A DNA stretch of 64,000 nucleotides from Rhipidocladum racemiflorum (taxonomy: Eukaryota; Streptophyta; Magnoliopsida; Poales; Poaceae): positions 4,340,001 to 4,404,000 of the forward strand of contig CM070581.1 of NCBI GenBank assembly GCA_036346355.1. Direction: 5' to 3'. Positions 33,618 through 45,448 of the stretch are shown one piece after another. Positions within the stretch are counted from its first letter, which is position 1; every line of letters starts with the position of its first letter. The notes beneath the pieces are model-generated. The model ran no database searches and was not told the origin of the DNA. It saw only the letters and a list, made by a program, of their open reading frames with translations. A program made the position numbers and the translations under genes.

Positions 33618-35604
33618 TATTTGCATCAACACGTTGACGGATAGATCACTGATGTTAAATTTGTAGGTTTGTACGAGCCAGGTCTATCTAGAAAAAGCTA
33701 GCACAACCGAGTACACAGTACACACCTCGTGCTTCGCCGGAAAATTAACCTAATACCTTGTCATCTGGTACCTCAAATATACGAGACGTATCATTTGGAG
33801 TTCATTGCCCGATCGATGGTTGTGATATATCTCAATTACAACCTGCTAATATACGGGATGCACAATTTCTTTCCAAACTTGAACAGTGCACTACAATTAG
33901 CAGTACGCAGCTAGCGACGTACGTAGTGTTAGTACGTATCAAATTAAGATTGCCCGTCCTTAGATACACGGCGAGTCCTTGGCTCCCACTGACAAAACAA
34001 CGTCTTATGCCAACCTTTACCCAACCCATGCATCGATCGATCGATCATGCTTGCACTGCACTACCCCGTTGATTTCCAAGCTGTAAAAATGGTGGAAAAA
34101 GGCCTAAAGGAGGCCATCGTTCATGGACACCCTGCATGCATGCCCCAATGGCTGAATGGCCTTGTTGCATGCCATGCCATGCATGCATGCCCCTAGCTCT
34201 TTTAGTTCTCATTGAATTAACTTGAAGGGCCTCTGAGGCACCAAGAAATCTTTGCATCAAAGGCCTTGAGTGCTCTAAATGTATATACCTTTGAGTTGAT
34301 ATTAAAAGGACTGGAACTGTGCAGTCTATGTAAGAAAAACTAGAGGAGTTTTTGGACCATTGGGGACAAATTTTTTTTTAAATCTGTCCATATATTCATA
34401 TTCAGAGTATGAAAGAGATTTTATTTGTATGGAGATTAACATATGTGCAGGCATGGAAGCCTTACCTTTTTAGCCCCCCGACACATTTTTTTTAAAATCT
34501 GGCTGTTATACGAATAAATTTGCAAAAATAGCCTTCTTTCAGACCGCGGAAGCAGCGGTAGGTGACACATGTCACCCATCGCACCCGTGTACCACAGCAA
34601 ATGGTCGGATCCGTGGCGTCACGATGACAGCGGTAGGAGTTTGGTGTCGAGCTAGGACAACGTAGCAGGGCGGGGTGCCACGGTACCCATGCTTGGCAGG
34701 AAGAGGAGCTACGGTGCCAGTGACCTGCTATGGTAGGGGAGCACTGCACGTGACAAATGTTATTTGTCGGTGCTTTCGCGATAAAAAAATTCTTAATTCT
34801 TAATTTTATTCAAAAAAAGAATAAAAAAAAGGTGTGCAAGAGAACCGGGCAAAGCTTCGATGTGGCTATTCTTGTTTGTGATAATAGCACAATGGCCCAT
34901 GCCTGCCCTTGTTTACAAGACAACTCATTTTTCTTCCCCAAACCCATTTAGTGGTGGGGGACATCGCAGTACATCATGGGGTCCCATGCTAGCTTGTACT
35001 AATTTATTTCATGTTTTTGCATTAATAAGTGTCCCCCAATTGCAACTGATGGTAGCCACCAGCAGCTCAATAGATGAAGACAAGATGCACGTAATAGTGC
35101 TATGTCACTACAGCAATGTCGTACAAACGCGCTTTTACGGGAGATGTTAAGCCGTGTAAACACAACATGCATTATGCTGATCGATTGCATAGTGGTTCTA
35201 TCTTGCTTTAGGCACGGTTATTAGGGGCATGTTCAAGCCCCGAGCTGGACCAGCTGATCTTAGATTAAATATCTGTTTTCAATGATTTTTCAATAATTTT
35301 TCGTAGAATTTTAGTAGGCTTTTGGTACCCGGTCCCGGGCTACAGCCTACTCTGCCCGGGGCCTGGATCCGCCCCTAGTTACAGATACTTATCTTACCAA
35401 ATTTTAATAGTGTTGATCAAATTTGGCAAGCATCTGATTTTCAACTAAACTTTGTTAAGATTCTCTTCTCCATTGGCACTCTAGTCTATTTTATTGCCAA
35501 TCTTTTTAACTAAAACACTGGCAACCAATTTAATGACCAATTTTTGGTAATGTTTGGTTTGGCAAATATGTGATTAAACCAAATAACCCCTAGATCTTCT
35601 GTGC

Positions 35605-35770
35605 ATGTATACCATTTGGGTACTTTTGATTTATAAGTGCAAGTCACTAATTGACAAACTAGGCACTCGGGTTGCTACCGTGATTCTAAAATATCGACGT
35701 TCCTTAGCTACTAGCAAGTGATTTGTATATGGCGTACCATTTTAGTACGTTACAATTCAATATAACTATA
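35605..35770. repeat. Diverged direct repeat, left copy
   Basis: GTATACCATTTGGGTAxTTTTGATTT, CGGGTTGCT, TTAGCTACxxxCTAGCAAGT, ATTTGTA and GTACCATTTxA occur in this order here and again at 36485-36640. The copies lie either side of the small ORF at 36069-36236. Confidence 0.5.
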
Positions 35771-35957
35771 TATATGGGCTTCTACATTGGGTCTAAGGTA
35801 ATGGATTAGAACAATCCGTGACATGGAGCAGCAAGGTTAAGATAGAACTTGCCCTTAAAGCTCTTAACAGTGCCTTCGATTCAGATAGTGCCTAGCTAGT
35901 GGTAATTAAGTGCACTCTTGAGCACTTGAGCTGTAAGATCATGATAAGTGCACTCTT

Positions 35958-35987
35958 AACATGTACGGCCTCCTTGCACCGTACATG
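35958..35987. other. Perfect 10-bp inverted repeat, hairpin
   Basis: ACATGTACGG, a 10-nt loop, then CCGTACATGT. It lies about 80 bp beyond the stop codon of the minus-strand small ORF and could form a stem-loop in its transcript. Confidence 0.6.
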
Positions 35988-36068
35988 TTCAGAGCAAGCC
36001 TAAACAGGAGGCTACAACACTCAAACAAGCCCCTTAACTTGCTGAATTCATGGGCCTCCGTCACTGAA

Positions 36069-36236
36069 TCACCCCGGTCCCGGACGAGCTGGCCGGCCGC
36101 TGCGGCGGCGTGGAGCTCCGGCTCCCCCGCGCGCCTCCGCCGCCTTCTTCTCGAAACAGCCGCCCACAGAACACGCAACGACGCTGGCGATGCTAATCAT
36201 GAGGAGGACCATGCCATCTCCGACGACGTTTGCCAT
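36069..36236 (-). CDS. Possible 55-residue single-pass membrane peptide
   Basis: The minus-strand ATG at 36236 lies in a strong plant start context (CCAAGATGGC). The peptide begins MANVVGDGMVLLMISIASVV and continues ACSVGGCFEKKAAEARGG. Residues 7-23 form a hydrophobic span with a Cys-Gly-Gly-Cys end, followed by a basic Arg/Pro/Gly tail. The GC-rich composition is unlike the surrounding DNA and like the real coding exons in the window. The same frame is open further upstream to 36326, but that extension lacks the GC bias. I do not recognise a named family. It may be a small unannotated gene or a fragment. Confidence 0.4.
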   Translation of the reverse strand: MANVVGDGMVLLMISIASVVACSVGGCFEKKAAEARGGAGAPRRRSGRPARPGPG

Positions 36237-36484
36237 CTTGGCGGAACCTGTTCGAGGTGAGGAGAGACGGTCTACTGGTAGAGAAATTAAGCAACCTTGC
36301 ACCGGCGCCACCTGCCGCGCCACCATGTGCCGATGTGCACCACGGGCGGCTTAATTTGCACCGATGAGGACGGGCAACTAAAAAAATCACATAATATTAC
36401 TTTGCTCCGAATCGGGTAATGTGGACTACAGAGACTTCCCGCAGACACGGGTTTAAGGGAGATGTTAAGCATCCCATGTTATTC

Positions 36485-36640
36485 ATGTACAATTTGGGTA
36501 ATTTTGATTTGTGAGTAATTGGTAAGGTAGTAGACCCGGGTTGCTCTGCTAATTGCTAAACATGACCTTTAGCTACGCACTAGCAAGTCATTTGTAAAAG
36601 GGTGTACCATTTAAATTACAAAGAAGAGGGTGTGTGTATG
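36485..36640. repeat. Diverged direct repeat, right copy
   Basis: This is the partner of 35605-35770. A further GGGAGATGTTAAGC block just before it (36458) recurs at 35138, so the duplicated tract may be longer than the matching part now visible. Confidence 0.5.
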
Positions 36641-36698
36641 AAAATGGTTTCATATCCTTGGGAGTATGTACTCACTTTGGAGTATCCCATAATCAGTA

Positions 36699-37005
36699 CT
36701 AGTTATATGCCCGTACGTTGCTACGAAAAACAAAATTGATAACGAAAAATAAATATTAAAAAATAAAAAATACTATTTCATAAGATCAAACATCTATCTT
36801 TAACGCTTCGTTTCTTGCAAAAGCTGGCTAATTAAAGCAACGCTTCGTTTCTTGCATAGGGCAATTAAGCAGGGCAATTAAGTAGGGCAATTAAGCAGGG
36901 CAATTAATGCATCGCTTCGTTTCTTGCGTAGGGCAATTAAGTAGGGCAATTAAGCAGGGCAATTAATGTGACGTGGGCAGAAACTCTCACTTTATATAGT
37001 AGAGA
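36699..37005 (-). mobile_element. Short non-autonomous Helitron
   Basis: Read on the minus strand it begins TCTCTACTATATAAAG after A and ends GTACGGGCATATAACTAG before T, the A/T target and the TC...CTAG ends of Helitrons. The interior contains seven GGGCAATTAAGCA/GTA units and two copies of a CTTCGTTTCTTGC block. It belongs to the same family as 54736-54998, sharing the GAAGCGTT and TTTTCGTTATCAATTTTG segments. Confidence 0.8.
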
Positions 37006-37233
37006 TTAGAGTATCTTATAATCATTAAATTCCAACATTTAATGAAATATACATATATATATATATATACACCATTGGATTGTGTTTGGGTGGTCTATCC
37101 AACTCTAAGGGGTTTTCTAAAAAAGGTTTAAGTGGTAAGGTGGGTTTTCACCTCTGTTAATCCCAGCTATACATGATGGGTCCAAGAGCTGATAGTTAGA
37201 GCTAGCACACAAGCATTTAATGTCTCATTAGCA

Positions 37234-37238
37234 TTATA

Positions 37239-37280
<42 letters not shown>

Positions 37281-37284
37281 GGCG
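37234..37284. repeat. (TA)n(TG)n microsatellite
   Basis: A TA run passes into TGTGTGTGTG and then GCGCGC. No gene is found in 37010-38340. A degraded Helitron-like 3' end, TTCGTTGCAACTTAC...TTGACTAG followed by T, stops at 38164. Confidence 0.8.
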
Positions 37285-38339
37285 CGCGTGCGCGCAACTC
37301 ATGGATTGAATTCAGTGTACTTCATTCACTTGTGGAGCTAGAAATTCTCATATTAATACCTAAAAAAAGAAAAACCTTAGTTCTCTCAACAATTGAGAAA
37401 AAGAGAGAGACATATCTACATTGTTTACTTCAGTGGAGTGGAGCTAATGGATTACAACAGTGTAGATCAAACGCATGTACTCCTGTTAATATAGCTTATT
37501 GCTCGTGATCAATCGCATGTACTCATGTAAAAAAACTTGGAATTGCACTTTGAATTTGTGACCACGTCCCACTAGCTTATTGCTCGTGATTGCAAAAGTT
37601 TCTTTCTTTTTCTACCTTTAGAGCTGTGATTGCACAAAATTAACCAAACCGAGCGCATCACACCGTCGCATCCCGTGGACAAACATAGAAAGAGCGGGGG
37701 AAAAAAGAGGAGGAGTGGGGTAATAGGCAGGCCAATGTCTCATGGGCCCCATCTGTCCAGTAGTACGTCTATCCTAGTCTCTCATGGGCCATGCCGATTG
37801 GCTCGCTCATGGCCGACATGTCATGTTTCTGCGTTCAATGCTCTCCAAGACTCCAACATCAGGATTTAATGGTTGTATATTTGCTAACATGTAAATACGA
37901 GTGGGTGGTAATTATCTGTTTTTCTTCTTCTTTTTTCTGCAAGAAAAATATTACACCGGCATATGAGCCATAGGATAAAAAGAAAAACCAATCGTATATC
38001 TCTTTTCGCTCACGCCTGCTCTCCTTGGTTGCGTCATTACCTACTTCCCTCTTCCCTTGACAACTCAAGAGTGTAATTTTATATTTTTACAAACATGTAA
38101 TATAATTTAATTAATTAATTAAAAATATATATACTTTCGTTGCAACTTACAAACACTTGACTAGTTTCATTTATAAGTTTCACAGCCAGTGCCAGTGCCA
38201 ATGCCAGAATTAGTACTCCACTAGGAGTAGTACGTTTCAGCATATGTGAGCTCAAATTTCCTTCGAGTACACGTGTACGCCTTCTTTCGAGCTAGCTAAG
38301 ACTACTGGTACACTCAATGAACTAGAATACCATAGAGTC

Positions 38340-40960
38340 AAGATTTCAAAAAGGAATAACAGATAAACCGAGAGGAGCACTACTAAGCAATTTAAAAGCA
38401 ATACAGTAAGTAGTGAATGTAAACAACAAGATCAAGACTAAGACTCGGGATTTTTCACCGAGATTCAGAGATTTACTCCTATACTCCCGTTAGAGCACTT
38501 CTTACAAAGTATTGCTCCACCAAAGGCTAATCACAGTAGTTTTGGTTTCCACTAAGGTGACTCTTTCACAGCTCCGGTGAGGTCAGTCCCAACCTCTCAT
38601 AACAATTGTGGCCTTCCATAATCTCAGTTGGGCAGGTCGCACCAAACCTTCTCCTAGCCGTCTAGGAACGCCTAGCTCCAAGAGTAATATACTATCCACA
38701 AGACATATCTCTTGGTTCACTAGCACAACACTAACTAAACTAAGCTTGGAGCAAGACCACTTTGGAATTTTTTTTATCAAGAGTGAAATTTGTTCTCTTT
38801 AATGGCCTTTGAGCTCTAGTATACTAAAATGCCAAAGAGATGCTAAAATTGAATTCTACAATGCCCTGGTACGGCTTATATAGTTTACAAAAGGAATACA
38901 GCCGTTACTGGCATTTACTAGCCGTTAGACATTATCAGAATGTCAAAGTTTGATAAACAAATGTGCCCTGGATTTAGGTTGGAAACCTTCACAAATGTCT
39001 AATGCACGCCGGACCAATTGGATTGAAAATCCCATTTACGCCGGACCAAATCAATTTGGTCTATTGTACACATGCTTTGAGCAAAAATCAGTCCGTCATG
39101 AAGCATAGCAAGACAACGTTTGTGTCGGACCAAAAAGTTAGTCCAGCGTAGAAGGAAAACACTCTGGTTTTGATCCGACGAACAACTTAGAATTGAAACA
39201 ATATTCCAGAGAGAATCATGTTTGTGCCGGACCGAAAAACTTGGTCCGACGTGCACTTGAAAACTTGGTCCGTCATAAACGGCACACGCTCGGTTTGATT
39301 CTCGAGTAAGTGGTTTTTAGCGCCGGACTAAAAAAGTCTGTCTAGTGTAGAAAGCATGAAAGGACCGATGATGTCGTCTAGAGGGGGGGTGAATAGGCGA
39401 ATTAAAAATTAGCAGCGGAATTAAACTTTCCCGAGATGGTCAATCCGGAGTCTCCGGGTTTTGGTCCGGATACTCCGGCTTGTCCGGAGTGTCCGGTATC
39501 TTATACCGGAGTCTCCGGTATGGGTGGCTCGGGAGCACAATGCAAGTTCTTCAAACTTGCATACAAGACTACTAAAAGTAGATGACAATAACAACCTAAA
39601 ATAAGTGCTAGTATGGATTTGAGTTAAAGCTAGACAAAGAGCTAGATCTACGCTTTACGGAGACAAATCCACACAAGCAACACAAGCAAAACAAGAAAGA
39701 GCGGGAGAGAAGTGATTTTTCACCGAAGTTCGGATTCTTGAAGGGAATCCTACGTCTCCGTTGAGGTGGCTCGGTCACACTTGAGCCGGGGTCTCTTTCA
39801 ACCCGCTTTCCTCCCGGTGTTGCACAAATGCACTCCCGGCTTCACTCCTTGTCTCTTTCCTTTCGGAGGCGAGACTCGCCTTCACAAACGACCGGGGCTC
39901 ACCACACAAGTTGGTAGCTCCCGGTGACTCCTAGCCGTCTAGGAGACCTTCAACCTCCAAGAGTAATAGCACCGCGAAAGTCGCTTGGAGGATGAACTAG
40001 TGCTCAACAACTTGAAATGAATGCACCTAGCACTTTTCTTCTTCCTCTCCTCACCAAAAGGGATCAACAACCAAATCAAATGGTGGGAGGAAGTGAGGGC
40101 TCTATTGAATGCTTTGGAAGTGTTAGAGAGGGCTTGAATGCTGCAATGAATGAGCTCAATAGCAGTCCTAGCCGTTGGAGAAGAAGGGGTGGCTTTAAAT
40201 ACCTTTTTGAAAACTAGCCGTTTTTCCCTTTTTTCGAACAGGCCGGAGACTCCGGACATAAAACCCGGAGACTCCGGGTTGTCCGGACACTCCGGACTAA
40301 ATGTCCGGATACTCCGGACTCTCCGGAAATCACAGTTTTGGCCGAGTGGGTTAACCCGGAGACTCCGGACAAAATGTCCGAGACTCGATCGAAGTCCGGA
40401 TACTCGGATCAGATGTCCGGACTCTCCGAGTTGATTGGCTCGGTTGGAATTCACCCTTTTTTGGAAAATGCAAGTTTTGAGTGCTAGTTTTGGATGCAAG
40501 TTTTGATTTTGAGCACATGCACATCCTAAACGCGATTTTCCGTAGTACCCTCTTAATAGTACGGCTATCCTTAAGACTCAATTAAAAGAAAATTACAAGT
40601 CTTCGTCTTGATGCCGTTTTTGGTTGAAATTTGATACTCGTAGAGACGTCCAAAGTCATTTGAAACTTGATGTAATCTCGAGATCTGCATTATACTTGAT
40701 TGAAATATTAGATCTCTTTAATTGTGTCATCATTAATCACCAAAACAAAATGAGGGGCCTAGATGCACTTTCAAAGCAGTATACGCCGGACTAAAAATTA
40801 GACTGAACCTAAGTTGGTCCGTCGTGAACAGTGTACGCTCGGTATAAGCTTTGAAGTGTAGGTTTCAGCGTCGAACTAAGACAACATGGTCCGGCGTGAA
40901 AGGATTTTTGACTGCCAAGATTTTCGTGTCGTTTTCAAATTGAAAAGTGCAAACAAAATA
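38340..40960. repeat. Old LTR-like sequence with CGCCGGACCAA arrays, split by a younger solo LTR
   Basis: Segments before 39357 and after 40773 belong together. The left part has GGGATTTTTCACCGAGATTC, TAGCCGTCTAGGAACGCCTA and CTCCAAGAGTAATA in the same order as the younger LTR. An array of CGCCGGACCAA/TTGGTCCGxCG units follows (38999-39345) and resumes at 40780-40905. This is an older, diverged member of the same LTR group. Confidence 0.55.
39357..40773. mobile_element. Solo LTR with AAGCA target duplication and TCCGGAGACTCCGG arrays
   Basis: It begins TGAAAGGACC and ends GCACTTTCA, so the TGAAAG/CTTTCA termini are inverted. The five bases AAGCA flank both sides (39352-39356 and 40774-40778). 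Two arrays of the palindromic motif TCCGGAGACTCCGGA lie at about 39440-39530 and 40240-40440. No internal retrotransposon domain is present, so recombination between LTRs left a solo copy. Open frames within it are incidental. Confidence 0.85.
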
Positions 40961-41050
40961 TTTCTTATATCATATGGTTTAAAGAGTGTATGTTGTGAAT
41001 TGCTTTCGTCATCCAGTGTAGAGTTGTAGACTCTGTACTTTTGCTATTTA

Positions 41051-41262
41051 GACCTTGTTTGACAGAGCTTCAGCAACGCTAGATCCATAGATCTGGTGGA
41101 GCTCAGATCCATAGAGCTGGAGCTATGGATATATCAAGAGTGTTTAGGTGGGTCATCTTGTTTACATTTTAGAATAAAAATATAAACTTAATTCATTTAG
41201 TTTAGCCTACAAGTTTTAGATATGAGATGGAGCTAGGATCTGGAGCTCTACCAAACAGAGTC
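41051..41262 (-). mobile_element. TTTGGCAGAGCTC MITE family, inverted copy
   Basis: It starts GACCTTGTTTGACAGAGCTT and ends AGCTCTACCAAACAGAGTC. The interior TTGTTTACATTTTAGAATAAA is the inverted form of the shared core of the copies at 23862 and 63835. Confidence 0.7.
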
Positions 41263-41269
41263 TTAGTGG

Positions 41270-43590
41270 CATTTTATTACTTTACCCTCAAAGTCACTAG
41301 ATTGTTGTTTTCTCTGACTGACTAACCAGTACAACGGTGGTTGCACTGTGATTATACAAAACAAAGCTTCGGATTTTCTATTTTATGGTTGCCTACACAG
41401 AACGTTACATGCGCTTGCTGTTCTCATGGCAACACGTGACAGCTCATTGGACGCATCGATATATTACTATATGGTGCTATGATATGGATAGAATCTCTAT
41501 TTTAATATTATAAGACTTTGTTATTGGTGGGCGAATCCGAATTGATTTTCAGGGGGTTTCTATTATATATTGGGTATTGTCTTGTACAGAAAAATTAATC
41601 TAATAAAGAGGGAATTACCCTCATATTTTGTGTGTGATTCTACTTGCGCTTCTACTTTGTTTATGTGTTCCTACGGACGTGCTGTTGATTGGTGTGGGAG
41701 AACGACTATGTTTCACAACACATTATCAGCACGATCGTTTTACGCGTGGCTATTGGCGATCGTCTACCTGCATCAAATCTACACGGCATCGAACTCATCC
41801 TGCCACATGCAATTAAAACTACAACGATCCCTACGTAAGTAAATGGCATCTACAGTTTTCTGATCCTGCAGATCATTGTAGTTGCATAAGTGTTACTGTC
41901 TAATCTAAATCAGTAGTACTCGATAATTACTGTTCATCATTACCCTAAAAAATATTCACTGGTCTGAAGGCTCGCAGCGTTATCGCTCGCTCGCTGTTGT
42001 GGCCATTCGGCCCAGTGCCCACTGGCGTGCCTGCAGCACGCTTGCACACCTCGGCGGTTGTTTGGCTCCCTGCCTACCGTCGCAACTATTTGGCTCCCCG
42101 CCCTCGCCGTCGCATCCGCACCTATCGCACACCGCCGTCGAGGGGTTCAGCCTCCGCCACATTCTAGCCGCACATCGCCATTGAGGGGCATGGCCTCTTT
42201 GTCTTCTGCGCACGACGATAGCCGTGCCCGGCAGTGGCGGCGTCCTCCAGCGGCGCGCACCGGTTCGCGTCGTCGACGACGGCACGCTCAAAGAGGCACC
42301 CGCAAGGGAGGTGGCAGCGGCCTTTGTGCCCGCCTCCTTTTTGCGCTGGATTGGATGGTGGCTAGGGTTTCTTAATCCTAGCCGCCCATAATGGGTCGTA
42401 TTCAGCCTTATGGGCCCTATTGGGTTCTTCGGGCTCAGAGTCCTTACGGGTCGCCAATTTTTCCAAGGAAAAATAAATAGAAATTTACGAACCCCCCCCG
42501 TTTTTTCAGTAATTTCCAAAATTTGATTAATAATTCTAAAAATTGCTAATAAATACTAGAAATTAGATATCAGATATATGGACTTTCAAATTTTTTGGTA
42601 AAATTATTATTTAGCACATACCGGAAGTTCCATACATTGGGTTTGTTTTTTTAGCCTTTTCCCTTATTTTATATGCACTGTAATTTATTTTCTATTATTT
42701 AAATAATGTTGAAAATTGCTTAACTGTTAACAGAAAATTGTGGAAGGAGCTCTGCCGCATCTAGGTATAGCAGGAGGAGCCTTGTTGCGGTGGACGATGA
42801 CCTGCTTCCACGGTTAGCTGAGCTCTCGGCACGCTGGTGGCCTTCCATACTTCCCGGGTGCGATAAGGGACACATGCTACATGTTGCATCTTCCACGGTG
42901 AGAGAGGGGATCAACTTTGTAAATGCACGCATCAAAACTAGATTTGTAAAAGAAAATATATAATAAACTAGGTAAGCGATGGTTTCAAATGGATAAACTC
43001 TGGGCCAACAGTGCCACCTACCACTGGAAGGCTTGTGGCGACCACGACATCACTGCGTGTTCCCTCCCAGCCTTCCTCACCTCCTCCGTTTATCGAACCG
43101 CTACTGCGATGAATTACGCTGAGTAAGTTTTTTGTTTAGCTAATCTTTTTTTTAAAGAAGAAGAAGAAGAAGCAAACTCCTCTTTGAAGGATCGGATAAT
43201 CCGCTTCGAATTGCGAACATAAGTTGTAGTAGAATTAGCTTGGATTGTAAATATAGATCAGCATATAATCAAATATTTTTAGGCTCAGCTGCTGATATCT
43301 TTATTAATATATAAATATGAGTTAGCAGTAGCCGTCCGTTCTACCTTTCCTCATCTCTAAAAAAAGCAGCACGTCGACATAAAGACTATGACACCCTACC
43401 TCTTGTGAGAATACAAAGGAAATCAATTATATTTTTCTCTTTTCACCTACACCCCCTCCCAGCAAGGCCATCCACTTCTCTCTCCATAGCAACCCAAGAG
43501 TATAATTTTATTTTTATAAATATGTGGTATGATATAATTATTAGTTAAAAATGTGTTTGTGTTGCAACGCATGATTTGATTACTTAACTA
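41270..43590. other. Transposon-derived stretch with a GC-rich block
   Basis: 41560-41840 resembles retroelement leader sequence (AATTACCCTCATATTTTGTG, CACATTATCAGCACGATCG), perhaps a copia remnant. 41965-42400 is GC-rich and its long minus-strand frame shows no family motif. 42830-42960 pairs with the repeat at 23455. I see no supported host gene. Confidence 0.35.
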
Positions 43591-43593
43591 ATA

Positions 43594-43899
43594 CTCTCTC
43601 TATCCAAATTTATAAGGCTTATTTTTTTAATAGTTTTGTCCGTAAATATAAAGCGTATTTTGTATTCTAATGTAAAATTAATATGGTATCCTCTTTATAC
43701 CTCTAATAAATATCTATCTTTATTTTACATTTTTAAAATACATGTCTTAAGTATAGTACTTAGTGACAATAACTAAAAAGTAATCTAGCTATTTTTAATA
43801 TTATTGTAATCTATATGTTAAGAAATATGATCTGAATTACAAATGGAAGGAGTACAATTTTTTTTTTAATACATGTCTTATAAATTTAAATGGAAGGAG
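43594..43899. mobile_element. Stowaway-like MITE with duplicated right end
   Basis: The left end CTCTCTCTATCCAAATTTAT after TA mirrors ATAAATTTAAATGGAAGGAG before TA at 43900. A second copy of the right end (AAATGGAAGGAG then TA) stops at 43852, so the terminus was duplicated or the element is nested. Confidence 0.6.
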
Positions 43900-43929
43900 T
43901 ACAGAATATGATCTGGATTAACCACAGCA

Positions 43930-44292
43930 GGCACGATCGCAGAGGTGGAGCAGCGGAGGGTGCCGCACACGCGCCCCCGTCGGCAAGTGGCCTCCCATTT
44001 TCTCCCTCCCCTACCAACCCCCCCCCCCCAGCGTGCGGATCACACGGAAGAACACGATAAGCCGAAGAAGAAACCCTCGAATCAGACCACCACCACCACC
44101 TCAAACTCCCAGCAGGCACCGACCCTTCTCCGCCTCGATTCGAGGTGATTGCTGTGGAGGTTCGGGGTTCGTTCCTCCCTGGCTTATTTTTCTGTGGTAT
44201 TCTCTTGGTGATGGATTGGGCTGTGCGGGAACTGATGCGGTTTCCTGATCTGCGATTGCAGGGGAGATACTGGATCGAGTTTCTTGCTGAGC
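43930..44292 (+). promoter_or_regulatory. 5' untranslated exon and leader intron of the bHLH gene
   Basis: A C-rich leader ends CGATTCGAG|GTGATTGC at about 44145. An intron with acceptor TGCGATTGCAG follows, and the next exon (from about 44261) carries the double ATG at 44293 and 44296. The splice sites are inferred from sequence. Confidence 0.45.
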
Positions 44293-44365
44293 ATGATGCC
44301 CAGAGGCAGGGTAAATGTCGCCTCTGCCGCCTCCTCCGTGGGCGCCGCCGAGAGGCTTGCCCAAG
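44293..44365 (+). CDS. First coding exon of the bHLH gene, cut by a retrotransposon
   Basis: From the tandem ATG the frame reads MMPRGRVNVASAASSVGAAE and then RLAQ, stopping one base into the next codon at the retrotransposon. Across the element the duplicated CCAAG is followed by G and the donor GTGAGT at 51534, which originally ended this exon at 51533. Removing the insertion gives a codon phase that joins exactly to the exon at 52266 (GG plus G gives Gly25). As the DNA stands, the start codon and the DNA-binding exons are separated by 7.16 kb inserted in the opposite orientation, so the gene is probably disrupted. Confidence 0.65.
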
Positions 44366-44808
44366 TGTCAGAACCTCTACAGGATCCGACAAATAGCAGT
44401 ATCGAAAAATGAACTTGCTTGATAACCCAGAAACGCAGAATCTCAACACAGCGATAGAGATGTATGTGAATATTATCTAGATCTAGAGACTAATAGAAAT
44501 ATCGCAGTAATTTATCTCCTTCCATTTCCTCTGGGTTTTATACCCTCGACTCGCATACAGACACCAACAACTCTAGGAGTTTGTTACAAAAGCGCATAAC
44601 GGCAAGTAAAAAGAGAAAACGACAATTCCTGGCTTTAACCCATACAATGAAGAATTACTATTCTTGGTCAAATGACCGCTGGTTGTTTTCTCCAAAACGA
44701 ACGGTACTCGACTAAGTGAGAATCACTTCTAAGCTAAAACGTTTAGCTTAATTGTCTCAAGACCCACTCTCTTCCTGGTCTCCATCTTCACTTCAACGCT
44801 AGCCGACA
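44366..44808 (-). repeat. 3' LTR of the gypsy element
   Basis: This is the downstream LTR in the element's own orientation. It matches 51087-51527 throughout (GAACTTGCTTGATAACCC, AGATCTAGAGACTAATAGAA, AAATGACCGxTGGTTGTTTT). The outer end is TGTCAG and the inner end GCCGACA. Confidence 0.85.
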
Positions 44809-45448
44809 CCCCCGAAGCTCTGCTTGTCCTCAAGCAGTTCGAAATGTTTTCTCGAATGAAGCCGGGCGTCTCCGTGTAGCATCTTCCTTGATTAAGCCAC
44901 CTGAATAAGCCATTGGATCACTCGCGACGCCTTTTCTTGGTATCATTCTCCTCTCCAAAACGGCAATAGGTTTCAATTTTCACTCTTCCATCGATTCACA
45001 AGCGTAATCCCGGTAGTGGAATGGCATTCTTTCCCACATGCTTCTTGAGCCGACTGACATGGAAAACAGATGGATTCCACACTGTCCCGAATCGCAACTT
45101 GTAAGCCACACTTCCAATCTTGACCCGAAGACTCGAAAGGGCCCATAATATTTGGATCTTATTTTCTATGACCCTCTCAAACCAAATGCTGCTTTTGTCC
45201 GTAAGGCTGCATTTTTAAATACACCATATCTCCTATTGAAAGACTCGTCAGCTTCTCAACTTGTCAAGATATTTCTTGGATTCTGTTTTGAGCTTTGATC
45301 AAACAAATTCTTGAGCTTAAGGTCTCATTTCTTCTTTCTCCTCCATACTTACTTTAGCTTTTGGCAAGTGACATTACAGGATTGCAAATTCAAAAATTTG
45401 AGGCGGATGATAACCATAAAGAGCCCGAACTGTTGCATTCAAAGAAGT

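Noticed and set aside
34025..34265. Possible microRNA precursor in the GCATGCATGC-rich stretch after the MYB gene
   Set aside because: No mature plant microRNA that I know appears on either strand, and only short local hairpins form.
39939..40499. 186-codon minus-strand ORF
   Set aside because: It lies wholly inside the solo LTR and is built from the TCCGGAGACTCCGG array.
41980..42519. 179-codon minus-strand ORF
   Set aside because: Arg/Ser/Pro-rich composition in a GC-rich transposon-like block, with no motif or splice structure and an equally long frame on the other strand.
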